In this document: positions 1 to 10,037 of the stretch, piece after piece
Numbering within the stretch: the stretch's first letter is position 1
Layout: every line of letters starts with the position of its first letter
Assembly (NCBI RefSeq): GCF_007559425.1
Contig: NZ_VMHE01000011.1
Coordinates: forward strand, 1 to 64,000
Source: Allobacillus salarius
Lineage (GTDB): Bacteria; Bacillota; Bacilli; Bacillales; Alkalibacillaceae
DNA length: 64,000 bases
Direction of reading: 5' to 3'
Translations under genes and position numbers: made by a program
Notes under the pieces: model-generated
What the model was told of the DNA's origin: nothing
Database searches by the model: none
What the model saw: the letters and a program-made list of their open reading frames with translations, nothing else

Positions 1-30
1 ACGGATACTAATCGGTCGAGGACTTAACTT
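1..30 (+). rRNA. 23S rRNA, 3' end only
   Basis: The first 30 bases match the conserved 3' terminus of bacilli 23S rRNA, including the CUAAUCGGUCGAGGACUUAA segment. The rest of the gene lies upstream of the window. The exact 3' end is estimated by recall of the family. A spacer of about 60 bases separates it from the 5S gene, and no tRNA is seen there. Confidence 0.9.
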
Positions 31-92
31 ACTTGATGATGTATTGCTTCTTATCTAGTTTTGAAGGTATATGCCTTATAAAAAATCATACT

Positions 93-210
<118 letters not shown>

Positions 211-214
211 GGTC

Positions 215-246
215 AAAGCCAAGAAGAAATCTTCTTGGCTTTTTTT
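215..246 (+). terminator. rRNA operon intrinsic terminator
   Basis: A perfect 12-bp stem (AAAGCCAAGAAG pairing with its complement) with an AAAT loop runs into a T-tract directly after the 5S gene. It ends the rrn operon. Confidence 0.93.
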
Positions 247-519
247 GCACATTAAAAAGTATATTTGATTTTTCTTTGCATAACCATAGTTTTATCGCCA
301 TACGAATATCAGTGGTAAACAAGGTGTTATGAGTTCTTTCTTATCGATTTTTTAAAATAAGGATTTTACTTCGTCATATTGGATATTTCACAACGTTTTT
401 AGGGTATAGTGAAGTATTTGCATGAGTAAATCCTACATAGCACTTAGCTTTGACTGACATTGTTATGGAACATCATGCTATAGCAGAACTTACAGTATAA
501 ATAAGTGAGGAGAGAGAGA

Positions 520-1221
520 ATGATTGAATCGATGAATCAACTTTTTGGGGAAAACTTCTCAGATATGCTTCTGCGTATAACATTAGCTACCGTACTTTGT
601 GGTTTGATCGGTTTTGAAAGGGAGTTAAAAAAACACCAGGCAGGCTTTCGTACACATATATTAGTTGGAGTGGGAGCTTGTATGATGATGCTTTTGTCAT
701 TGTACGGGTTCGATCAATACATTTCTCAATATGATAACATTCGATTTGACCCTGCGAGAATACCTTCGTATGTCATCAGTGGAATTGGTTTTTTAGGTGC
801 AGGTACGATTATGGTTCACGGCATGACAATTCGTGGTTTAACAACTGCAGCATCGATTTGGACTGTAGCAGGTATTGGATTGGTCGTTGGTGCAGGTTTG
901 TACCCGTTGGCCATTTTAACGACGATTGTTGTTTTGCTTAGCTTAGTATTTTTAAATTCATTCGAAAAACTGTTTTCGAAAGACAAAGGAAGATATCACA
1001 TACACCTCATGGTTGATAACAGAGCGAATGTCGGTGATATCTTGGATGTATTTGAAACGTATGACTTATACATTAAGAGAATTGAAATTGAAACAGAGAG
1101 TGTCGATCAGCGTAATATATATATTGAGCTTGAGAAGGATCAATTATTTAACCGACATGAATTACTAGATGAAATTAGTCGCATTCAGTATGTAACGTAT
1201 GTCCATAAGCCAAAATTATAA
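520..1221 (+). CDS. MgtC/SapB-family membrane protein
   Basis: This 233-residue protein has an N-terminal MgtC domain (about residues 15-145). It holds several hydrophobic helices and the family signatures GLIGFERELK near residue 30 and GIGFLGAGTI near residue 85. A soluble C-terminal part of about 80 residues resembles the ACT-like tail of MgtC proteins. MgtC proteins are inner-membrane factors linked to growth in low magnesium and, in some pathogens, to F-ATPase modulation; the role here is unknown. The ATG at 520 is chosen because AGGAGAG lies 6 bases upstream; an in-frame GTG at 505 overlaps that site. The gene stands alone between the rRNA and ctsR operons. I see no magnesium riboswitch in the 270 bases upstream. 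Confidence 0.85.
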   Translation: MIESMNQLFGENFSDMLLRITLATVLCGLIGFERELKKHQAGFRTHILVGVGACMMMLLSLYGFDQYISQYDNIRFDPARIPSYVISGIGFLGAGTIMVHGMTIRGLTTAASIWTVAGIGLVVGAGLYPLAILTTIVVLLSLVFLNSFEKLFSKDKGRYHIHLMVDNRANVGDILDVFETYDLYIKRIEIETESVDQRNIYIELEKDQLFNRHELLDEISRIQYVTYVHKPKL

Positions 1222-1228
1222 CAACGAG

Positions 1229-1259
1229 AAGATGGTTCGAAATAAGAATCATCTTTTTT
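1229..1259 (+). terminator. Terminator after the mgtC-like gene
   Basis: AAGATGGTTC pairs with GAATCATCTT (one G-U pair) across a 7-base loop and is followed by a T-tract. It isolates the MgtC-family gene from the ctsR operon. Confidence 0.85.
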
Positions 1260-1279
1260 ATAAAATGAAGCAAAATATT

Positions 1280-1307
1280 TTGCATCGAACATAAAAATAA
1301 GTATAAT
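1280..1307 (+). promoter_or_regulatory. Sigma-A-type promoter of the ctsR operon
   Basis: A -35-like TTGCAT at 1280 and a perfect -10 TATAAT at 1302 are 16 bases apart. The CtsR operator begins 9 bases downstream, over the expected transcription start. Confidence 0.75.
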
Positions 1308-1315
1308 AAACTTAT

Positions 1316-1339
1316 AGTCAAAGATAGTCAAAGTCAAAG
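1316..1339 (+). promoter_or_regulatory. CtsR operator (heptad direct repeat)
   Basis: AGTCAAA-GAT-AGTCAAA matches the known CtsR box, a direct repeat of RGTCAAA with a 3-base spacer. A third partial heptad, GTCAAAG, abuts it. It sits just downstream of the -10 element, which fits autorepression of the operon by CtsR until heat or protein stress. Confidence 0.93.
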
Positions 1340-1404
1340 TTCATACAATTGACTTTTATTTAAGTAGGTTAAAGGGAATTATAGTGAAAAGGAGGGTTCG
1401 CACG

Positions 1405-1872
1405 TTGAAGAATATATCTGATGTCATTGAAGCATATTTAAAGAGAGTGCTTCAGTTGAGTGGTGAAGATATTGTTGAAATAAAAAGAAGTGAGATAGCA
1501 GATCGCTTTGAGTGTGTTCCTTCGCAAATCAATTACGTCATCAAAACACGCTTTACTGCCGAAAAGGGATATATTGTCGAGAGTAAGCGTGGAGGCGGGG
1601 GCTATATTCGTATCATACGATTAAGCCCTAAATCAAAGCAAGCATTACTGGATGAGATGCTCTCAATCACGGATAATCCGTTATCACAACAGGCAAGTAT
1701 GGACTTATTAGACCGGTTATATGAAGAGCGACTATTAACCGAAAGAGAGTCCCATTTAATGAATAAACTTTTACATCGGGATGTATTATCTATTCCGTTA
1801 CCCAATCGAGATATTATTCGATCAAAATTGTTTCGCGAGTTAATTATGACATTGAAGGTTCACGATCGATAG
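1405..1872 (+). CDS. ctsR: CtsR, heat-shock transcriptional repressor
   Basis: CtsR represses class III heat-shock genes (clp operons) by binding heptad repeats, one of which lies in its own promoter. The 155-residue protein shows the winged-helix DNA-binding half (residues 1-70) with IKRSEIADRFECVPSQINYV and the glycine-rich wing SKRGGGGYIRI, then a C-terminal dimerization half. The TTG at 1405 is chosen because AAAAGGAGGG ends 8 bases before it and the residues after it match the CtsR N-terminus; an in-frame GTG at 1384 precedes the ribosome site and is rejected. It is the first gene of the ctsR-mcsA-mcsB-clpC operon. Confidence 0.96.
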   Translation: MKNISDVIEAYLKRVLQLSGEDIVEIKRSEIADRFECVPSQINYVIKTRFTAEKGYIVESKRGGGGYIRIIRLSPKSKQALLDEMLSITDNPLSQQASMDLLDRLYEERLLTERESHLMNKLLHRDVLSIPLPNRDIIRSKLFRELIMTLKVHDR

Positions 1873-1883
1873 GAGGGATTCAT

Positions 1884-2423
1884 GTGGAATGTCAAAGATG
1901 TCATGAGAACACCGCTAGTGTGCATTATACTCAAGTGATCAATGGAAAAAAAGATGAGGTCCATTTATGTGAAAAGTGTGCAGAGAAAGAAGGCTATATG
2001 GATTTTTCCAACCAGCACCTTTCTATGCATCAGTTCTTGACAAGTATGGTTCCACTCGATTCGGCATTCAATAAAAGTCAAAGCATCAAACCGGAGACGA
2101 CAACGCAATGTGACTATTGCGGGATGACCTATGGAGAATTCCGCAGAAAAGGAAAGTTTGGCTGTAGCCATTGTTACGAGTCGTTCTCTTCCTACTTGAC
2201 ACCCCTTCTAAAGCGAGTTCATAGTGGGAATACTGAACATGTTGGAAAGATCCCGAAAAGAATCGGTGGAAATTTACACAAGCAGCGTGAGGTTGAAAAT
2301 TTGCGAGCAAAATTGCAAGAAGCAATTCAAACGGAAGCCTTTGAAGAAGCAGCAACAATAAGGGATCAAATCAATCAATTAAAGCAAGAGTTAGAAGAGG
2401 AACGAAAAGGTGGTGAAGCATAA
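1884..2423 (+). CDS. mcsA: McsA, zinc-finger activator of McsB
   Basis: McsA activates the arginine kinase McsB and modulates CtsR. Four CxxC pairs are visible (C3/C6, C29/C32, C76/C79, C94/C97), enough for two zinc sites. A UVR-type helical motif (about residues 135-170) is rich in Glu and Lys and resembles the McsB and ClpC interaction motif. The GTG at 1884 follows AGGAGGG by 6 bases. Its stop codon overlaps the mcsB start as TAATG, indicating translational coupling. Confidence 0.95.
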   Translation: MECQRCHENTASVHYTQVINGKKDEVHLCEKCAEKEGYMDFSNQHLSMHQFLTSMVPLDSAFNKSQSIKPETTTQCDYCGMTYGEFRRKGKFGCSHCYESFSSYLTPLLKRVHSGNTEHVGKIPKRIGGNLHKQREVENLRAKLQEAIQTEAFEEAATIRDQINQLKQELEEERKGGEA

Positions 2424-3493
2424 TGTCATTGCAGGACTTTATAGACGATGCCATCAGCCCTTGGTTAAATGACGGTGGAGAGGATAACGATATCGTTTTA
2501 AGCAGTCGCATTCGTTTAGCAAGAAACTTGGATAAAGTTCCTTTTCCTACTAGTGGTAAAGAAGAACCATTAGAAAAGGTATTAGAGTACATGGAAGAAG
2601 AGTTTAATGGCCAAACGTTCAATGGATTTAAAGATTTTCAACTTGCTAAGATTTCAGACCTTGATCCGGTAGAAAAAAGGGTTTTAATTGAGAAGCACTT
2701 GATTAGTCCGAATTTAGCTGAGAATGAACGCAGTGGGGCTGTTCTCATTTCAAAAAACGAACAAGTTTCAATAATGGTCAATGAAGAAGATCATTTACGA
2801 TTGCAAATCTATTATCCAGGATTGCAACTGAAAAAAGCAGTAGATACTGCATTTGAAATCGATGATTGGATCGAGAGTAAAATTGGATATGCTTTTGATG
2901 AAGGGAAAGGCTATTTAACGAGTTGCCCGACAAATGTCGGTACAGGGTTAAGAGCATCCGTTATGATGCATCTTCCGGCATTGACAATGACAAATCAGAT
3001 GAATCAGATTGTTCCTGAGATCAACAAGCTAGGGTTAGTTGTGCGTGGGATCTATGGAGAAGGTAGCGAGGCATTAGGCAACCTTTATCAAGTATCCAAT
3101 CAAGTGACCTTAGGAAAGTCTGAGGAAGAAATCATTCAAGATTTAACAAGTGTAGTAAGAGAATTAATTGATAGCGAACGTAAGTCCAGAGAATGGATTG
3201 TTCAGCAATCGGGTATACAGTTAGAAGATAAACTGTTTCGCTCGTACGGAATTTTATCCAATAGCCGAATCATTCAATCGAAGGAAGCGTCGAAATGCTT
3301 GTCAGATATTCGTTTAGCAATTGATTTAGGATGGATTAAAGGTATTTCTAAAACAATCTTGAATGAATTAATGGTATTAACACAGCCCGGTTTCTTACAG
3401 CATTATGCAAAGAAAGGACTCTCACCGAGTGAACGGGATGTATTTCGCGCTAAATTGATTCGAGAACGACTAACGTTGGAAGAAGAGAAATAA
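2423..3493 (+). CDS. mcsB: McsB, protein-arginine kinase
   Basis: McsB phosphorylates arginines on CtsR and on damaged proteins, marking them for ClpCP degradation. The 356-residue protein is close to the usual length. It has the guanido-kinase phosphotransferase fold, with SSRIRLARN near residue 27 (nucleotide-binding arginines) and [14 protein letters not shown] near residue 170 (active-site cysteine region). A C-terminal phosphoarginine-binding part contains FRSYGIL. It overlaps mcsA by one base and sits 17 bases before clpC. Confidence 0.96.
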   Translation: MSLQDFIDDAISPWLNDGGEDNDIVLSSRIRLARNLDKVPFPTSGKEEPLEKVLEYMEEEFNGQTFNGFKDFQLAKISDLDPVEKRVLIEKHLISPNLAENERSGAVLISKNEQVSIMVNEEDHLRLQIYYPGLQLKKAVDTAFEIDDWIESKIGYAFDEGKGYLTSCPTNVGTGLRASVMMHLPALTMTNQMNQIVPEINKLGLVVRGIYGEGSEALGNLYQVSNQVTLGKSEEEIIQDLTSVVRELIDSERKSREWIVQQSGIQLEDKLFRSYGILSNSRIIQSKEASKCLSDIRLAIDLGWIKGISKTILNELMVLTQPGFLQHYAKKGLSPSERDVFRAKLIRERLTLEEEK

Positions 3494-3510
3494 AAGGAGG
3501 TCATTTAAAT

Positions 3511-5970
3511 ATGATGTTTGGTAAATTTACAGAAAGAGCACAAAAAGTATTGGCACTTTCACAAGAAGAAGCCTTACGATTAGGCCACAACAACATTGGA
3601 ACGGAACATATTTTGTTGGGATTGATTAAAGAAGGCGAAGGCATTGCTGCTAAGGCATTGAAATCGCTTGATATCGATAGTGAAAAAATACAACAAGAAG
3701 TTGAACAGTTAATTGGAAAGGGAGAGGCGAAGAATCAAACGATTCATTATACGCCACGTGCTAAAAAAGTAATTGAACTTTCCATGGATGAAGCAAGAAA
3801 GTTGAATCATTCCTATGTCGGAACAGAGCACATTCTTTTAGGATTAATCCGTGAAGGTGAAGGAGTAGCAGCTCGCGTATTCAATAACTTAGGTGTCAGC
3901 TTAAATAAGGCACGCCAGCAAGTATTGCAACTACTTGGCAGTAATGACTCGACATCAGGTAACCCACATCAGCGGAAGCAAAAACAAAACTCAAATGCAC
4001 AAACACCAACACTCGATTCATTAGCTTCTGATTTAACAGCTACTGCTCGAGAAGGAAATGTAGATCCAGTTATTGGACGAAGTGAGGAAATCGAGCGAGT
4101 GATTCAAGTGCTTAGCCGCCGCCGAAAAAATAACCCTGTATTAATTGGTGAGCCAGGTGTTGGTAAAACGGCGATCGCAGAAGGATTAGCGCAGCAAATT
4201 GTAAATAATGAAGTCCCTGAAATTCTTCGCGATAAACGAGTGATGACATTAGATATGGGTACCGTTGTTGCGGGTACGAAATACCGTGGTGAATTCGAAG
4301 ACCGTTTGAAAAAAGTCATTGAAGAAATTCGCCAAGCGAAAAATATCATTTTATTCATTGATGAATTGCACACATTAATTGGTGCTGGTGGAGCAGAAGG
4401 TGCGATTGACGCATCCAACATTCTTAAACCAGCGTTAGCTCGTGGTGAACTGCAGTGTATCGGTGCTACGACATTGGATGAATACCGTAAGTATATCGAG
4501 AAGGATGCTGCGTTAGAACGTCGTTTCCAGCCAATTCAAGTGTCTGAACCAACGACAGAAGAATCGATTAAAATCTTACAAGGACTTCGTGATCGTTATG
4601 AAGCACACCACCGTGTGACAATTTCAGATGATGCGATCGAAAGTGCAGTGCGCTTATCAGATCGTTATATCACGGACCGGTTCCTACCGGATAAGGCCAT
4701 TGATTTAATTGATGAAGCGGCATCTCGTGTCAGACTTCGTAACTATACCGTTCCACCAAACTTGAAAGAGTTGGAGGAAAAGCTGGATGAAGTGAAGAAG
4801 GAGAAAGATGCAGCTGTTCAAAGCCAAGAGTTTGAAACGGCAGCTTCTTTACGAGACAAAGAACAAAAGCTGAAAGATGAAGTTGAGAAAACGAAAAATG
4901 AATGGAAAGAAAAACAAGGGCAAGAGAGTTCCGAAGTGACATTAGATGATATTGCTCATGTCGTCTCCACATGGACTGGTGTTCCAGTTTCACGGATGGA
5001 AAAAGACGAAAAAGGACGTCTATTGAACTTAGAGGAAAACTTGCATAACCGAGTAATTGGACAGGAAGAGGCGGTTCAATCCATCTCGAAAGCAATTCGA
5101 AGAGCTCGTGCTGGACTAAAAGATCCGAAACGTCCAATTGGTTCATTCATTTTCTTAGGACCAACTGGTGTCGGTAAGACAGAACTTGCTCGCGCATTGG
5201 CATCAACGATGTTCGGAGAAGAAGATGCGATGATTCGAATTGATATGTCCGAGTATATGGAAAAGCACGCGACATCTCGACTTGTCGGTTCGCCTCCAGG
5301 ATATGTAGGTTACGATGAAGGCGGCCAGTTAACAGAAAAAGTCCGTCAAAAACCATATTCCGTTATTCTGTTGGATGAGATTGAAAAAGCTCACCCAGAA
5401 GTGTTCAATATTTTGCTACAAGTACTTGAAGACGGTCGCTTAACTGACTCAAAAGGAAGAACAGTTGATTTCAGAAATACGATTTTAATTATGACATCCA
5501 ACGTCGGCGCACATGAATTACGTCGGGAAAAATCCGTTGGCTTCAGCTTAAGTGATGATAAACGAGATTATAAGAGTATGAAAGATAAAGTGTTGGAAGA
5601 ATTGAAGAAAGCATTCCGCCCAGAGTTTTTAAACCGGATCGACGACACGATCGTCTTCCATTCACTTGAAGAGAAGCATATCCGTCAAATTGTTAAATTG
5701 ATGGTGAAACAGCTTCAGGATCGTTTAGAAGAAAATGAAATCCACTTTACACTTTCAGAAAAGGCGATTAACAAAATCGCTGACGAAGGAATGGACTTAG
5801 AATACGGGGCTCGCCCTCTCCGCCGTTCCCTTCAGAAAAACGTCGAAGACTTCCTTTCTGAAGAGTTACTGAAAGGTGACTTGGAAAAAGGTGAGTCGGT
5901 TGAAATCGATGTAGATGATAACGGTGATTTCTATGTCTCTGCGAAAAAAGCTTTTGAAGACGTAAAATAG
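3511..5970 (+). CDS. clpC: ClpC, AAA+ unfoldase of ClpCP
   Basis: ClpC unfolds phosphoarginine-tagged and adaptor-bound proteins and feeds them to ClpP. The 819 residues show two N-terminal Clp repeats (about 1-145), AAA+ domain 1 with Walker A GEPGVGKT at 213-220 and Walker B FIDELH, a middle domain with a UVR-like coiled coil (about 410-480), and AAA+ domain 2 with GPTGVGKTE and LLDEIEKAH. The start [11 protein letters not shown] matches the family and follows AAAGGAGG. It is the last gene of the CtsR operon, with a terminator behind it. Confidence 0.97.
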   Translation: MMFGKFTERAQKVLALSQEEALRLGHNNIGTEHILLGLIKEGEGIAAKALKSLDIDSEKIQQEVEQLIGKGEAKNQTIHYTPRAKKVIELSMDEARKLNHSYVGTEHILLGLIREGEGVAARVFNNLGVSLNKARQQVLQLLGSNDSTSGNPHQRKQKQNSNAQTPTLDSLASDLTATAREGNVDPVIGRSEEIERVIQVLSRRRKNNPVLIGEPGVGKTAIAEGLAQQIVNNEVPEILRDKRVMTLDMGTVVAGTKYRGEFEDRLKKVIEEIRQAKNIILFIDELHTLIGAGGAEGAIDASNILKPALARGELQCIGATTLDEYRKYIEKDAALERRFQPIQVSEPTTEESIKILQGLRDRYEAHHRVTISDDAIESAVRLSDRYITDRFLPDKAIDLIDEAASRVRLRNYTVPPNLKELEEKLDEVKKEKDAAVQSQEFETAASLRDKEQKLKDEVEKTKNEWKEKQGQESSEVTLDDIAHVVSTWTGVPVSRMEKDEKGRLLNLEENLHNRVIGQEEAVQSISKAIRRARAGLKDPKRPIGSFIFLGPTGVGKTELARALASTMFGEEDAMIRIDMSEYMEKHATSRLVGSPPGYVGYDEGGQLTEKVRQKPYSVILLDEIEKAHPEVFNILLQVLEDGRLTDSKGRTVDFRNTILIMTSNVGAHELRREKSVGFSLSDDKRDYKSMKDKVLEELKKAFRPEFLNRIDDTIVFHSLEEKHIRQIVKLMVKQLQDRLEENEIHFTLSEKAINKIADEGMDLEYGARPLRRSLQKNVEDFLSEELLKGDLEKGESVEIDVDDNGDFYVSAKKAFEDVK

Positions 5971-5984
5971 TTGCTAATTTATTC

Positions 5985-6024
5985 AAACAGCCAGTAGGAA
6001 ATGTACCCGCTGGCTGTTTTTTTC
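5985..6024 (+). terminator. Terminator after clpC
   Basis: AAACAGCCAG pairs with CTGGCTGTTT and runs into a T-tract. It closes the ctsR operon before radA. Confidence 0.88.
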
Positions 6025-6091
6025 TTGTACAATAGAACTATAAAATGAGTGAGCAACTAACTCGAAAGATCGATAGAAAAGGAGCCTGAAA

Positions 6092-7462
6092 ATGGCAAAG
6101 AAAAAAACAGTTTTCATGTGTCAGGAATGTGGATATGAATCCCCAAAATGGATGGGAAAGTGTCCGGCCTGTCATCAATGGAATACCTTTGTTGAAGAAA
6201 AGTTACAAACGACGAAAGAACGACATACATTCGGACAACAGGAAAGTAGAACGAGACGAAAGCCTACGACAATTAGTGAAGTGTCCATGCAAGATGAGAA
6301 ACGTATACGAATTGATATGGAAGAAATGAATCGGGTTCTCGGCGGGGGAGTTGTACCAGGTTCGCTTGTGTTAATTGGTGGAGACCCCGGTATTGGGAAG
6401 TCTACGTTATTATTACAGCTATCATCCCAATTAGCAGCCGCAAAACATGCAGCTCTTTATATTTCTGGGGAGGAATCAGAGAAACAAACGAAACTTCGCG
6501 CGAGTCGGCTAAATATTAATAACGATTCATTGTACATTCTTTCAGAAACAAATTTGGAGTATGTCATCGACTCCATCAATGAAATGAATCCTGATTTTGT
6601 CGTCATTGACTCGATTCAAACAATCTATTTAGATACTGTCACTTCCGCAGCAGGATCTGTTTCGCAAGTTCGAGAATGTACCTCAGCCTTAATGAAAGTC
6701 GCCAAAACCAAAGGCATACCCATTTTTATTGTAGGCCACGTGACGAAAGAGGGAGCAATTGCTGGTCCTCGTCTGCTTGAACATATGGTGGATACGGTTC
6801 TTTATTTTGAAGGTGAGCGTCATCATGCTTTCCGTATTTTGCGCAGTGTAAAAAATCGTTTCGGTAGCACGCATGAAATGGGTATTTTTGAAATGAAAGA
6901 AGAAGGGTTGGTCGAAGTTAGTAATCCTTCTGAGATTTTCTTAGAAGAGCGATCACAAGGAATTGCCGGATCGACGATTGTTGCCTCGATGGAAGGGACA
7001 AGACCGATGCTCGTAGAAATCCAAGCACTTATTTCCCCGACGCAATTTGGGAATGCTAGAAGAATGGCGACTGGATTAGACCATAACCGTGTGCCTTTAT
7101 TGATGGCCGTTTTAGAAAAGCGAGCAGGCCTTCTCCTGCAAAACCAAGATGCTTATGTGAAAGTAGCGGGCGGCGTAAAGTTAGATGAGCCAGCCATTGA
7201 CCTCGCTGTCGCTGTGTGTATTGCTTCAAGCTTTAGAGACCAGCCGACACAAAAAGACGATGTATTTATCGGAGAAGTAGGACTTACAGGTGAAATCCGA
7301 CGCGTTTCACGGATTGAGCAGCGAATCAAAGAAGCGCAGAAATTAGGCTTTAAACGGGTGATCCTACCAAATCGGAATTTGAGTGGTATTACGAAACCAG
7401 ATGGCATTGATTTAGTAGGTGTCGATTCAGTCCATGATGCTTTACGGATAGCTCTAGAATAA
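6092..7462 (+). CDS. radA: RadA, DNA branch-migration ATPase
   Basis: RadA (Sms) is a RecA-like hexameric helicase that extends D-loops in recombination and repair. The 456 residues show an N-terminal zinc finger (C10, C13, C24, C27), Walker [11 protein letters not shown] at 96-105, the RadA signature KNRFG at 254-258, and a C-terminal Lon-protease-like domain. The start follows AAAAGGAG. In B. subtilis disA lies immediately downstream; here the next gene is yacL after 148 bases. I see no clear promoter of its own. Confidence 0.97.
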   Translation: MAKKKTVFMCQECGYESPKWMGKCPACHQWNTFVEEKLQTTKERHTFGQQESRTRRKPTTISEVSMQDEKRIRIDMEEMNRVLGGGVVPGSLVLIGGDPGIGKSTLLLQLSSQLAAAKHAALYISGEESEKQTKLRASRLNINNDSLYILSETNLEYVIDSINEMNPDFVVIDSIQTIYLDTVTSAAGSVSQVRECTSALMKVAKTKGIPIFIVGHVTKEGAIAGPRLLEHMVDTVLYFEGERHHAFRILRSVKNRFGSTHEMGIFEMKEEGLVEVSNPSEIFLEERSQGIAGSTIVASMEGTRPMLVEIQALISPTQFGNARRMATGLDHNRVPLLMAVLEKRAGLLLQNQDAYVKVAGGVKLDEPAIDLAVAVCIASSFRDQPTQKDDVFIGEVGLTGEIRRVSRIEQRIKEAQKLGFKRVILPNRNLSGITKPDGIDLVGVDSVHDALRIALE

Positions 7463-7486
7463 ATCTGTTAAATCATTGTAACCAAA

Positions 7487-7515
7487 TTGACATATAACTT
7501 TAACGATGATATACT
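7487..7515 (+). promoter_or_regulatory. Promoter P1 upstream of yacL
   Basis: A consensus -35 TTGACA at 7487 and a -10 TATACT at 7510 are separated by exactly 17 bases. It lies in the space that disA occupies in related genomes. Confidence 0.8.
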
Positions 7516-7531
7516 GTTCTGTTTGTATCTT

Positions 7532-7560
7532 TTGACTATCAAATAAGCGGGTGGTATAAT
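7532..7560 (+). promoter_or_regulatory. Promoter P2 upstream of yacL
   Basis: TTGACT at 7532 and TATAAT at 7555 are again 17 bases apart. Its -10 lies in the loop of an inverted repeat listed separately, so P1 and P2 may be controlled differently. Confidence 0.8.
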
Positions 7561-7571
7561 TTGAACCACCC
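7549..7571 (+). repeat. Inverted repeat around the P2 -10 element
   Basis: GGGTGGT and ACCACCC are perfect 7-bp arms around a 9-base centre; the 5' arm ends on the first base of the -10 hexamer. In a transcript reading through from radA or starting at P1 this forms a hairpin followed, 8 bases later, by a T6 run. A transcript starting at P2 would lack the 5' arm. Confidence 0.7.
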
Positions 7572-7610
7572 AAAAATACTTTTTTAATGATGCACAAAGG
7601 AGGTGCTGAG

Positions 7611-8696
7611 ATGCTAAAGAAGGTTGTCCAATTATTTATATTGGTGGCCGGTGGAATGATTGGTTTTTTATATGTCCCCGATATTAACCAGGTCGCAAAC
7701 TATATGCCGAGCTGGCTCGTTCCGTATTTTGGTTTATTTTTAGGTGCACTCATATTCTTTTTTATTAGTTTATTTATAGCGGATTATATCGTTGGATTTT
7801 TAGTTTTTATCGAAGAGAAGTTAGTCGGGGTACCAGTGGCCGATTTATTGTTTGGAAGTATCGGGCTCGTCGTCGGATTGTTGATTGCATTTTTGATCAA
7901 CACCTTCGTCCAAGGGCTAGGCATTCCCATTATTTCTGGGGTACTGCCCGTTTTCTTGTCCATTATCTTAGCCTATTTAGGTTTTCAAGTTGGGTTTAAG
8001 CGTCGAAATGAATTTGCGGGTCTTTTATCTAAAAAAGGACCAGAAGAAAAAGAGAAGACCACTCAAGAAAAAGCGAATAATCAACAAATCAAGCCGAAAA
8101 TTCTTGATACAAGTGTCATTATTGATGGACGAATAGCTGATATTTGTGAAACGAAATTTCTAGAAGGCACCATTATGATTCCACGTTTTGTTTTGGAAGA
8201 ATTGCAGCATATCGCGGATTCATCTGACTTATTGAAACGTAATCGAGGCCGCAGAGGATTGGATATTTTAAACCGGCTGCAAAAAGAGCTACCGGTGGAT
8301 GTGCAATTTTATGAGGGTGACTTTGATGACATCCAAGAAGTAGATAGTAAGCTTGTGAAACTGACTAAGCTTCTGGATGGTATTTTAGTGACGAATGATT
8401 ATAATTTAAATAAGGTTTCGGAGTTTCAAAACGTGAGTGTGTTGAATATTAATGACCTTGCAAATGCTGTGAAGCCGATTGTGCTACCAGGAGAAAAAAT
8501 GCAAGTACATGTGATTAAGGCAGGAAAAGAAGATGATCAAGGTGTAGCTTACTTGGATGACGGGACAATGATTGTCATCGAGGAAGGTAAGAATTTCATC
8601 GGAAAAACAATTAAAGTTATTGTTACCAGCGTCTTGCAAACTTCTGCTGGTAGAATGATCTTTGCCAAGCCGAAAGCTTTTGAGCAGGCCCAATAA
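7611..8696 (+). CDS. yacL: YacL, membrane-anchored PIN/TRAM protein
   Basis: The 361-residue protein has about four N-terminal membrane helices (residues 1-140), a PIN nuclease-fold domain starting at ILDTSVIIDGRIADI near residue 165, and a C-terminal TRAM RNA-binding domain (about 295-350). It is highly similar to B. subtilis YacL across its length. PIN domains are usually metal-dependent RNases, but the substrate of YacL is not known to me. The ATG at 7611 follows AAAGGAGGTG by 5 bases; an earlier in-frame ATG at 7587 lies upstream of that site. It has two promoters of its own. Confidence 0.92.
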   Translation: MLKKVVQLFILVAGGMIGFLYVPDINQVANYMPSWLVPYFGLFLGALIFFFISLFIADYIVGFLVFIEEKLVGVPVADLLFGSIGLVVGLLIAFLINTFVQGLGIPIISGVLPVFLSIILAYLGFQVGFKRRNEFAGLLSKKGPEEKEKTTQEKANNQQIKPKILDTSVIIDGRIADICETKFLEGTIMIPRFVLEELQHIADSSDLLKRNRGRRGLDILNRLQKELPVDVQFYEGDFDDIQEVDSKLVKLTKLLDGILVTNDYNLNKVSEFQNVSVLNINDLANAVKPIVLPGEKMQVHVIKAGKEDDQGVAYLDDGTMIVIEEGKNFIGKTIKVIVTSVLQTSAGRMIFAKPKAFEQAQ

Positions 8697-8710
8697 TAAA
8701 ACAGTGTACG

Positions 8711-8760
8711 AAAAGGTTGGCTCTAAGCTTCAGTTGAAGCGATGAAAGCCAACCTTTTAT
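8711..8760 (+). terminator. Hairpin terminator after yacL
   Basis: AAAAGGTTGGCT pairs perfectly with AGCCAACCTTTT, 12 bp, with a second small stem (AAGCTTCAGTTGAAGC) in the loop. The T-tract is short, so read-through into ispD is possible. Confidence 0.75.
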
Positions 8761-8822
8761 TAAGAAAGATATGTTGAAATTCGTTGTTGAATTTGTGTTC
8801 AACCAAAATGCAGGAGGATCCT

Positions 8823-9527
8823 ATGGAATCATATCAGGTCATTATATTGGCGGCTGGTCAAGGAAAGAGAATGAAAGCAAATGTGAATAAGCAATTTATT
8901 ACTATCGGTTCGGAACCGTTACTTGCGCATACAATAGATGTTTTTGAACAAGATGATTGGTGTGAGGCAATCTATTTAGTTATACAGCCAAACGATCGAG
9001 CAATGATTGAATCGATTGTAGCAGAAAAGAATTTTTCGAAAGTAAGGCAGTTTGTAACAGGTGGAAAAGAGCGTCAAGACAGTGTGCGGTTAGGGCTGGA
9101 AGCGGCCGACCCATCTAAGCTAACGATGATTCACGATGGTGCTAGGCCATTTGTGAGCCAGGAAGAGCTACACCGATTACATAAAGCAACAGAGAGGACA
9201 GGTGCTGCGTTTCTCGCTGTTCCCGTTACGGATACGATTAAGCAAGTTGAAGGCGGTCGTGTGAAAACGTTGAAACGAAGCGAGTTATACGCCGCTCAAA
9301 CGCCGCAAGCATTTCGATATGACTTAATTCAGCGCGCTCATGAATGGGCACACAACGAAGGTATCCAGGCGACAGATGATGTGCAATTGGTTGAGTTAAT
9401 GGACCAAGCAGTTGAAGTGGTGGAAGGCAGTTACCGGAATATGAAGCTGACAACACCGGAGGATATACAAAGAGCTGAAAATATGCTACAAATAAATAGG
9501 CATTCTAAACAAGAGGAGGAGCTATAA
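8823..9527 (+). CDS. ispD: IspD, MEP cytidylyltransferase
   Basis: IspD joins CTP and methylerythritol 4-phosphate to give CDP-methylerythritol in the non-mevalonate isoprenoid pathway. The 234 residues carry the nucleotidyltransferase loop LAAGQGKRMKANVNKQF near the N-terminus and the conserved HDGARPF and TDDVQLVE motifs. The ATG at 8823 follows AGGAGG by 5 bases; in-frame starts further upstream add residues without family match. The ispF start abuts its stop codon. Confidence 0.95.
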   Translation: MESYQVIILAAGQGKRMKANVNKQFITIGSEPLLAHTIDVFEQDDWCEAIYLVIQPNDRAMIESIVAEKNFSKVRQFVTGGKERQDSVRLGLEAADPSKLTMIHDGARPFVSQEELHRLHKATERTGAAFLAVPVTDTIKQVEGGRVKTLKRSELYAAQTPQAFRYDLIQRAHEWAHNEGIQATDDVQLVELMDQAVEVVEGSYRNMKLTTPEDIQRAENMLQINRHSKQEEEL

Positions 9528-10004
9528 TTGTTTCGGATTGGACAAGGTTTTGATGTACATCAGTTTGCACCGAATCGCCCTTGCATTATCGGAGGCGTTG
9601 AAATACCGCATGATCAAGGGTTAATCGGGCACTCGGATGCGGATGTTTTATTACACACAATAGCAGATGCTGCCCTTGGAGCAATTGGGGAAGGGGACAT
9701 CGGGAAGCATTTCCCTGACACAGACCCAGCCTATAAAGATGCAGATTCAAAAGAATTGCTTCGTCATGTTTGGGCACTTGTAGAACAAAAAGGATTCACA
9801 TTAGTCAATATTGATTGTACGGTCATTGCGCAAGCACCGAAAATGGCTCCTTATATAGACGATATCCGCAAAGTAGTAGCCGAATTACTGCAAGCGGAAA
9901 CGGATCAAATTAATGTAAAAGCGACAACGACTGAACAGTTAAGCTTTATCGGTAGAAAAGAAGGGATCGCTGCACAAGCTGTGATTCTTTTGCAACAAAA
10001 ATAA
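9528..10004 (+). CDS. ispF: IspF, MECDP synthase
   Basis: IspF cyclizes CDP-ME 2-phosphate to methylerythritol 2,4-cyclodiphosphate. The 158-residue protein has the metal-binding D8-x-H10 (GFDVHQF), the [10 protein letters not shown] motif with the third ligand histidine, and the C-terminal [18 protein letters not shown]. It starts at TTG, directly after the ispD stop, with GAGGAGGA 8 bases upstream, so the two are coupled. Confidence 0.96.
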   Translation: MFRIGQGFDVHQFAPNRPCIIGGVEIPHDQGLIGHSDADVLLHTIADAALGAIGEGDIGKHFPDTDPAYKDADSKELLRHVWALVEQKGFTLVNIDCTVIAQAPKMAPYIDDIRKVVAELLQAETDQINVKATTTEQLSFIGRKEGIAAQAVILLQQK

Positions 10005-10037
10005 ACAGTAATTTTTATTGATGGAGGGAATATCACC

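Noticed and set aside
247..519. Magnesium (M-box) riboswitch before the MgtC-family gene
   Set aside because: The conserved M-box core motifs are absent; only a weak GGATTT/AAATCC pairing is seen.
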